From the NCBI GenBank assembly GCA_910584835.1, contig CAJUEG010000088.1, positions 1 through 9,981 on the forward strand: a stretch of 9,981 nt of DNA, written 5' to 3'. The translations under genes and the position numbers were made by a program. The notes under the pieces were generated by a model, which saw only the letters and a program-made list of their open reading frames with translations, searched no databases and was not told the DNA's origin. This document shows, in pieces, positions 6,083 through 9,981 of the stretch. This DNA comes from an uncultured Oscillospiraceae bacterium. GTDB lineage: Bacteria > Bacillota > Clostridia > Oscillospirales > Oscillospiraceae. Positions within the stretch are counted from its first letter, which is position 1. Each line of letters opens with the position of its first letter.

Positions 6083-6478
6083 ATGGAAGAAAAAGCAGTA
6101 ATGGACGCGCTGGTCCAGATGAAGCGGACCGGGAACCTGCTCAACGAGCTGCTTGACCTGACCCAGCAGATGGGAGAGGCCATTGACCGCAACGACCAGG
6201 TGAGCATTCAGATGCTGATCGCCATGCGGGAGGAGCCGCTGGCCAAGCTCCAGGCGGCGGACAAGGCGCTGAGAGAGCAGCTGGAGGCTCTGCCCGACCG
6301 GGAAGAGGCCGGACAGCTGGCAGCCATCCTCAACGGCGGAAGCGCTGAGGATGGAGAACGGACCGCAAAGATGCTGTGTGATCAGGTGGCGGTGAACCGA
6401 CGAAGGCTGAAGCAGGTGACGGACTTAGACCGAATACTGAATCAGCGAATGGGGCGGGAAAAATCTGCATATCAATAG
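6083..6478 (+). CDS. Small helical flagellar protein, FliT/FlgN-like chaperone candidate
   Basis: A 131-aa soluble, charged, helical protein starting four bases after the fliS stop, so probably translationally coupled; the upstream GAAGAGGG is only a modest ribosome site. Residues about 8-100 form long amphipathic helices: TGNLLNELLDLTQQMGEAI, then the pattern N-D-Q-V-x5-L-I-A-M-R-E-E-P-L-A-K-L. This is reminiscent of the loop and second helix of FliT and FlgN proteins, where a small acidic loop is followed by a run of the type LLxxREELL. FliT is the chaperone for FliD, and genes directly after fliD-fliS often encode it. The assignment rests mostly on position, size and helical pattern, since this family diverges quickly. 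No membrane segment or Cys motif is seen. Confidence 0.6.
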   Translation: MEEKAVMDALVQMKRTGNLLNELLDLTQQMGEAIDRNDQVSIQMLIAMREEPLAKLQAADKALREQLEALPDREEAGQLAAILNGGSAEDGERTAKMLCDQVAVNRRRLKQVTDLDRILNQRMGREKSAYQ

Positions 6479-6491
6479 CAAAACACAATAA

Positions 6492-6524
6492 AATATCGGC
6501 CCGGTGATTCACCGGGCCGATATT
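6492..6524. terminator. Intrinsic terminator between the flagellar operon and the C39-like gene
   Basis: A perfect 15-bp inverted repeat (6492-6506 and 6510-6524, three-base loop) lies between convergent stops at 6478 and 6542. On the minus strand it is followed by a T-rich run (complement of about 6479-6491), which makes it a good terminator for the C39-like gene. For the plus strand the 3' end of the stem (GATATT) is only slightly T-rich, so termination of the fliD operon relies mainly on the stem. Confidence 0.8.
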
Positions 6525-6539
6525 CCGCGAGAATGAGAG

Positions 6540-7478
6540 TCATCCGCGGGGCGCGGACAGAATCCAGAGAGGCGCTCCGTGATCTCGGGCGGAGGACAGC
6601 TCGTCCAGAATGAGCTGAGGGTCCCAGGTCTGGAGGCTCCGCTCCGGGCTGTTGGGGTCGGCCACAAGCACATCCCCGCTGAGGGTCACCCCCCGGATGA
6701 GGATGAAGTGGCCGCCAGTGGTGAAGTGACCTTTGCCCATCAGGGCCACCAGCATGTCCTTGGAACGCAGGGCCCGGCGCAGCGCGTCGGGAGTGCGGCC
6801 GGTGAATGCCTCCGCCTCCAGGCCGAAGTCTTGGGCAATACCCTGAACAATGGAGTGGTAAGAGCCGCTTCTCCTGGCCCAGTAGCCGTGCTCCACCGCC
6901 CAGGCCGCCATTTTGGCCGGATCGGTATCGGTGTCCGTCATGCTGGCCACCGCCATAGCCATGGCAGTGGGGCCGCAGCCGTAAGGGCCGATGGTATCTG
7001 TGCCGTAGGGCTGTTCGGCCCAAGCTTCATCCGACTGGCAGAAGTAAGTAACGGTAATGGTTCCCCCGGTGAGCAGCTGTTTGCCGTCCTGCTCCAGCAT
7101 CTCGGTGAGAGGGGGTTCAGTGGCCGGGGGCTGAGAGTCCTCTGGGAGCGGGGTCTGCTCCGGCTCGGGTTCCGGCGGCGGGGGCGGGGCGGTGAGTTCC
7201 TCCCAGAAGCCGGCCACCTGCCGGGCGGCGCTTTGGATGGCCTGGCCGGCCAGGCCGGCGGTATCGCGGCAGAACCGGCCGACGGCGTCCAGCCCGGCGC
7301 GCCCGGCGTCCGCCACCGCGGCGGCTGTCTGCCGGACCGGGGCCACGATGCGCTCGTAGGATTCCGGGGCGAAATAACGGCAGGCCACCAGCTCCGCCGC
7401 GCCGATACACAGCGCCGCCAGCAGCACGATCAAGGTCAGCTTGCGGCCCAGACGCTTGGAGCCGCCGTCCCTTTTCAT
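6540..7478 (-). CDS. Membrane-anchored or exported C39-like papain-fold protein
   Basis: The protein has 312 aa. A basic N-terminus (1-13) precedes a hydrophobic segment (about 14-32), then a helical Ala/Gly/Arg-rich stretch (about 45-96), a Pro/Glu linker (98-123) and a C39_2-type peptidase-like domain (about 140-312). Candidate active-site residues are Q148 (YFCQSDEAW), C168 (GPYGCGPTAMAM), H257 (GGHFILIRG) and D274 (VADPN), so activity looks retained. Cys33 follows Leu-Val-Ala, a lipobox-like end, but Glu29 is unfavourable, so a simple membrane anchor is equally likely. The start is ATG 7478, since GAAAGGAGGT lies six bases upstream; a Met nine codons earlier has no such site. Stand-alone C39_2 proteins are common in Clostridia and their substrates are mostly unknown. 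There is no ABC transporter fused or adjacent in the same direction, so this is not a bacteriocin exporter. Confidence 0.82.
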   Translation of the reverse strand: MKRDGGSKRLGRKLTLIVLLAALCIGAAELVACRYFAPESYERIVAPVRQTAAAVADAGRAGLDAVGRFCRDTAGLAGQAIQSAARQVAGFWEELTAPPPPPEPEPEQTPLPEDSQPPATEPPLTEMLEQDGKQLLTGGTITVTYFCQSDEAWAEQPYGTDTIGPYGCGPTAMAMAVASMTDTDTDPAKMAAWAVEHGYWARRSGSYHSIVQGIAQDFGLEAEAFTGRTPDALRRALRSKDMLVALMGKGHFTTGGHFILIRGVTLSGDVLVADPNSPERSLQTWDPQLILDELSSARDHGAPLWILSAPRG

Positions 7479-7513
7479 TGGCCCACCTCCTTTCGAATTT
7501 TGCATATGTCCCT

Positions 7514-7541
7514 ATTATAACAGAAACCAGGCCGTTTTCAA
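7514..7541 (-). promoter_or_regulatory. Sigma-A promoter for the C39-like gene
   Basis: On the minus strand TTGAAA (7541-7536), a 16-base spacer and a perfect TATAAT (7519-7514) precede the gene. The expected start of transcription near 7507 leaves a leader of about 29 bases containing the strong ribosome site (complement of about 7484-7493). This is the best sigma-A promoter in the window and predicts constitutive, vegetative expression. Confidence 0.85.
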
Positions 7542-7580
7542 TGGAAAGATTCATATTGCAGCCAGCGCCAGGAGAAGCCT

Positions 7581-8357
7581 ATGCCCACCATTGAATTAGA
7601 AAACGTTTCAAAATTCTATAGACCCAACCGCCGGAGGCGCAACGCCGTCCACCAGGACAAGGGTGTGGAGGATGTGGAGCTGACCATCCGTCAGGGGGAG
7701 TTCGTCTTTGTGGTTGGGGGCAGCGGCGCGGGAAAGAGCACCCTGCTGCGGCTTATTACCGGACAGACCAAGCCCAGCCGTGGCAAGGTCTATGTGGACC
7801 ACAAGGACCTGAACGGGGTGATGAAGCTCAGCCGGAACCGGGCCTCCATTCTGTTCGGAAAGATCTGGCAGGACCCCACCCTCATTCGGAAAAAGACTGT
7901 GGGGGAGAATCTTGCCTTGGCCTCCCAGATTGCGTTGGGCAAGGAGAACCCGAGGCTGGTGGATATCCGCGTGAAAAAAGTGCTGGGCCTGGTGGGGATG
8001 CGGGGCGCGGAGCCCAAGTACCCTGTGGAGCTGTCCATCGGCCAGTGCCGCCGGGTAGAGCTGGCGCGAGCCATGATCGGCAGCCCGCCCATCCTGGTGC
8101 TGGACGAGATCACGGCCAATCTGGACGACGACTGCATCTGGGACACACTCCATCTGCTCAACGACATTAACCAAAAAGGCACCACCGTCATCATGGCCAC
8201 CCATGACAGCCAATACGTCAATATCCTGCGCCGCAGGGTGATCACCATGAGCGACGGGCATGTACTGGACGATGTTCAGAAGGGAAAATACGGCGATGTG
8301 CTGGAGAGAGAGCGCAAGGTGGTGCTTCTCCCCAAGTTCAGAACCGATTTGATATAG
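7581..8357 (+). CDS. FtsE-like ABC transporter ATPase without an adjacent FtsX
   Basis: A 258-aa ABC nucleotide-binding protein. It has an A-loop Tyr13, Walker A GGSGAGKST (46-54), Q-loop WQDP (96-99, Q97), signature LSIGQ (151-155) rather than LSGGQ, Walker B ILVLDE (171-176) reading DEITANLDDD where FtsE usually has DEPTGNLD, and the H-loop ATHD (His208). The segment FVFVVGGSGAGKSTLL is strongly FtsE-like. FtsE with FtsX regulates septal peptidoglycan hydrolases at the membrane. Here the protein is about 30 aa longer than typical FtsE: a basic insert (RPNRRRR, 14-20) after the A-loop and a C-terminal extension (about 240-258). The start ATG has AGGAG six bases upstream. A chemoreceptor gene follows after 36 bases instead of ftsX. 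It may pair with FtsX elsewhere or be a diverged paralogue. Confidence 0.8.
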   Translation: MPTIELENVSKFYRPNRRRRNAVHQDKGVEDVELTIRQGEFVFVVGGSGAGKSTLLRLITGQTKPSRGKVYVDHKDLNGVMKLSRNRASILFGKIWQDPTLIRKKTVGENLALASQIALGKENPRLVDIRVKKVLGLVGMRGAEPKYPVELSIGQCRRVELARAMIGSPPILVLDEITANLDDDCIWDTLHLLNDINQKGTTVIMATHDSQYVNILRRRVITMSDGHVLDDVQKGKYGDVLERERKVVLLPKFRTDLI

Positions 8358-8393
8358 AAATCCACAGTCAAGAAAATTAGGAGGAAAGAGTTC

Positions 8394-9981
8394 ATGATTA
8401 AGAACATGAAGATCAAGAAAAGCCTGATCCTGGGGTTCGGGGTCACCATCGCCGTCTCGGTCATCATCATCGTCGCGTCGCTCATCCTGATGAACGTGCA
8501 GAAGAACCAGTACAACAACATTTTGGAGCGCTACGTAGGGGCCAACAACATGGTCGCCGAGAGCCGGATCGATTACAACATCGCCGCCCGCAACCTGCGG
8601 GACGCCGTGCTGTCCGGCCAGACCAGCAGCTTGGACACCGCCGCTGCAAAGATTACCGAGCTGGAGCAGGATCTGCAGCAGCTGACCAATATGTACCCGC
8701 TGGAGGACAAGACCTCGCTGGATAAGTTCACCACGCTGGCCAGCAACTGGATCAAGGAGGCGCAGACCATCGCCTCCGTCACCCGCACCGATCAGATGCA
8801 GGCCGCTGGGCTGATCGTGTCCGACTGTACCCCGGTGCTGAACCAGATGGCCAGCGCTGGCGATGAGCTGGCCCAGGAGATCTCGAAAGCCGAGGCCGAT
8901 ATCATCAAGCAGCAGGACCTGGTGTCCAATATTGCCCTGGGTGTCATCCTGGCCGTAATGGTGGTTGCCACCGTCATTGTGCTGCGCATCGCCCTGATTA
9001 TCATCAAGTCCATCACCGTCCCCGCCCAGCAGGTCCACAATGCGCTGGAAGGCTTCAGCCAGGGCAAGCTGGACATCCCCGTGGACTACCACAGCACCAG
9101 CGAGCTGGGCGAGATGTGCGATGCCCTGCGCACCAGCCAGAATGTGCTGGGCGAAGTCATCAGCGACACCTGCCGCCTCCTGGAGGAGATGGGTTCCGGC
9201 AACTTCGATGTACGCACTAAGGATGCCAACATGTATGTGGGCGCCCTGAGCAGCATCCTCACCTCCGTGCGGGCCATTAACGGCGGCCTCAGCGACGCCC
9301 TGACCCAGATCAATCAGAGCGCCGAGCAGGTATCTGCCGGCGCCGAGCAGGTATCCACCGGCGCCCAGTCCCTGGCCCAGGGCGCTACCGAGCAGGCCAG
9401 CGCCGTGGAGGAGCTGTCCGCCACCATCGCCGAGATCGCCAACAACTCCCGCAAGAATGCCGAAAACAGTGAAAAGGCCGCGGCTCACTCCAACGACGCC
9501 GGCCAGAGCCTCAGCGAGAGTTCCGAGTACATGGAGCAGATGGTGGAGGCCATGGAGAAGATTTCCGAGTCCTCTTCCGAGATCGGCAAGATCATTGCCA
9601 CCATTGAGAACATCGCCTTCCAGACCAACATCCTGGCCCTGAACGCCGCCGTGGAGGCCGCCCGCGCTGGCAGCGCCGGCAAGGGCTTCGCCGTGGTGGC
9701 CGACGAGGTGCGCAACCTGTCCGCCAAGTCCGATGAGGCCGCCAAGGCCACCAAGGAGCTTATCGACCGCTCCATCGTATCCGTCAAGGAGGGCAATGAG
9801 ATCGTTCAGAAGGTTTCCGCCGCCCTCCAGGCCACCAACGAGCGCGCCGGTCTGGTGGTGGCCTCCGTCCAGGAGATCACCAAGGCCGCCGAGGAGGAGT
9901 CCGAGGCCATTGCCCAGGTGACCGAAGGCATCGACCAGATCTCCAGCGTGGTGCAGACCAACTCCGCCACCAGCGAGCAGT
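8394..9981 (+). CDS. Methyl-accepting chemotaxis protein, 3' end cut by the window
   Basis: 529 complete codons are visible. TM1 is at about 11-34 and an extracytoplasmic helical sensor of about 145 residues at 35-180, resembling a four-helix-bundle ligand domain. TM2 is at about 181-205, HAMP from about 205 (ITVPAQQV, residues 208-215) to 255, and a second HAMP-like unit at about 260-312 (RLLEEMGSGNFDVR). The methylation helix follows (LAQGATEQASAVEELS). The conserved signalling tip at about 404-443 includes IENIAFQTNILALNAAVEAA and GFAVVADEVRNLS. The receptor sits in the inner membrane, binds CheW/CheA and controls flagellar rotation. The start is ATG 8394 with AGGAGG nine bases upstream. 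The gap of 36 bases after the FtsE-like gene holds no terminator or clear promoter, so they are probably co-transcribed. The ligand cannot be read from sequence. The end of the gene lies beyond the window. Confidence 0.93.
   Translation, partial: MIKNMKIKKSLILGFGVTIAVSVIIIVASLILMNVQKNQYNNILERYVGANNMVAESRIDYNIAARNLRDAVLSGQTSSLDTAAAKITELEQDLQQLTNMYPLEDKTSLDKFTTLASNWIKEAQTIASVTRTDQMQAAGLIVSDCTPVLNQMASAGDELAQEISKAEADIIKQQDLVSNIALGVILAVMVVATVIVLRIALIIIKSITVPAQQVHNALEGFSQGKLDIPVDYHSTSELGEMCDALRTSQNVLGEVISDTCRLLEEMGSGNFDVRTKDANMYVGALSSILTSVRAINGGLSDALTQINQSAEQVSAGAEQVSTGAQSLAQGATEQASAVEELSATIAEIANNSRKNAENSEKAAAHSNDAGQSLSESSEYMEQMVEAMEKISESSSEIGKIIATIENIAFQTNILALNAAVEAARAGSAGKGFAVVADEVRNLSAKSDEAAKATKELIDRSIVSVKEGNEIVQKVSAALQATNERAGLVVASVQEITKAAEEESEAIAQVTEGIDQISSVVQTNSATSEQ
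9321..9362 (+). repeat. 21-bp tandem duplication in the chemoreceptor coiled coil
   Basis: Two adjacent 21-base units (9321-9341 and 9342-9362) differ at only two bases and encode AEQVSAG and AEQVSTG. Each unit equals one heptad, so the coiled-coil register is kept. Such heptad repeats are usual at the start of the chemoreceptor signalling hairpin. Confidence 0.7.

Noticed and set aside
7479..7505. Upstream ATG of the C39-like gene adding nine residues
   Set aside because: The strong GAAAGGAGGT lies inside that extension and is correctly spaced for the ATG at 7478. The predicted transcription start near 7507 would leave almost no leader for the earlier ATG.
7479..7580. Plus-strand promoter for the FtsE-like gene
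   Set aside because: The divergent gap must hold one if no transcript enters from upstream, but I find no convincing -35/-10 pair on the plus strand. The palindromic TATTATAA has no properly spaced -35 partner in that direction, and no sigma-D-type sequence is present.
7608..9488. 626-codon open frame on the minus strand across the FtsE-like and chemoreceptor genes
   Set aside because: It spans two oppositely oriented genes and the gap between them. The product is His/Asp/Gly/Leu-rich, as expected from complementing GAC/GCC/CTG-rich coding DNA.
6540..9981. Bacteriocin processing/export cassette (C39 protein next to an ABC ATPase)
   Set aside because: The C39 protein and the ATPase are divergent and separate, the ATPase is FtsE-like without a permease, and there is no small precursor gene with a double-glycine leader.

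Overview
The window (about 10 kb, G+C-rich, with GAG/CTG/GCC-rich codon use) looks like the chromosome of a motile, G+C-rich member of the Clostridia. An Oscillospiraceae-type gut anaerobe (Oscillibacter, Flavonifractor or Lawsonibacter relatives) is my best guess. The grounds are Gram-positive Shine-Dalgarno sites (AAGGAG type), a sigma-D-like flagellar promoter, the fliD-fliS-fliT-like order, a YuxH-type EAL-HDOD protein and a ComFB-domain protein. No rRNA, tRNA, CRISPR array, insertion sequence or phage gene is visible.

Layout. (1) 1-1086, plus: the 3' part of an EAL-HDOD signalling gene, entering from outside the window. It ends at a strong hairpin (1104-1139) shared with the convergent gene. 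(2) 2609-1152, minus: a two-gene operon of a ParA/MinD-family ATPase (TTG start at 2609) and a protein with a long Pro/Ala/Glu-rich region and a C-terminal ComFB domain. (3) 2610-2791: a divergent control region with a good sigma-D-type promoter facing fliD, a weaker sigma-A-like promoter facing parA, phased A-tracts between them, and a possible leader hairpin before fliD. (4) 2792-6478, plus: the flagellar filament-cap operon, with an unusually long fliD (948 aa), fliS, and a small helical FliT/FlgN-like protein. It closes at a 15-bp hairpin (6492-6524). (5) 7478-6540, minus: a membrane-anchored or exported C39-like papain-fold protein with a near-consensus sigma-A promoter. (6) 7581-9981, plus: an FtsE-like ABC ATPase followed after 36 bases by a methyl-accepting chemotaxis protein that runs off the window.

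How it fits together. Most genes concern motility: filament cap and secretion chaperones, a chemoreceptor, and probable cyclic-dinucleotide signalling (a degenerate EAL domain and a ComFB domain, a family reported to bind cyclic dinucleotides). The orphan ParA/MinD-type ATPase has no ParB. It carries a basic, amphipathic C-terminal tail resembling the MinD membrane-targeting helix and is co-transcribed with the ComFB protein. Spatial control of flagella or chemoreceptors is a reasonable hypothesis, but the sequence does not prove it. No single undescribed system is demonstrated. The most interesting items are the ParA-ComFB pair, the FtsE-like ATPase without FtsX paired with a chemoreceptor, and the mosaic central region of FliD.
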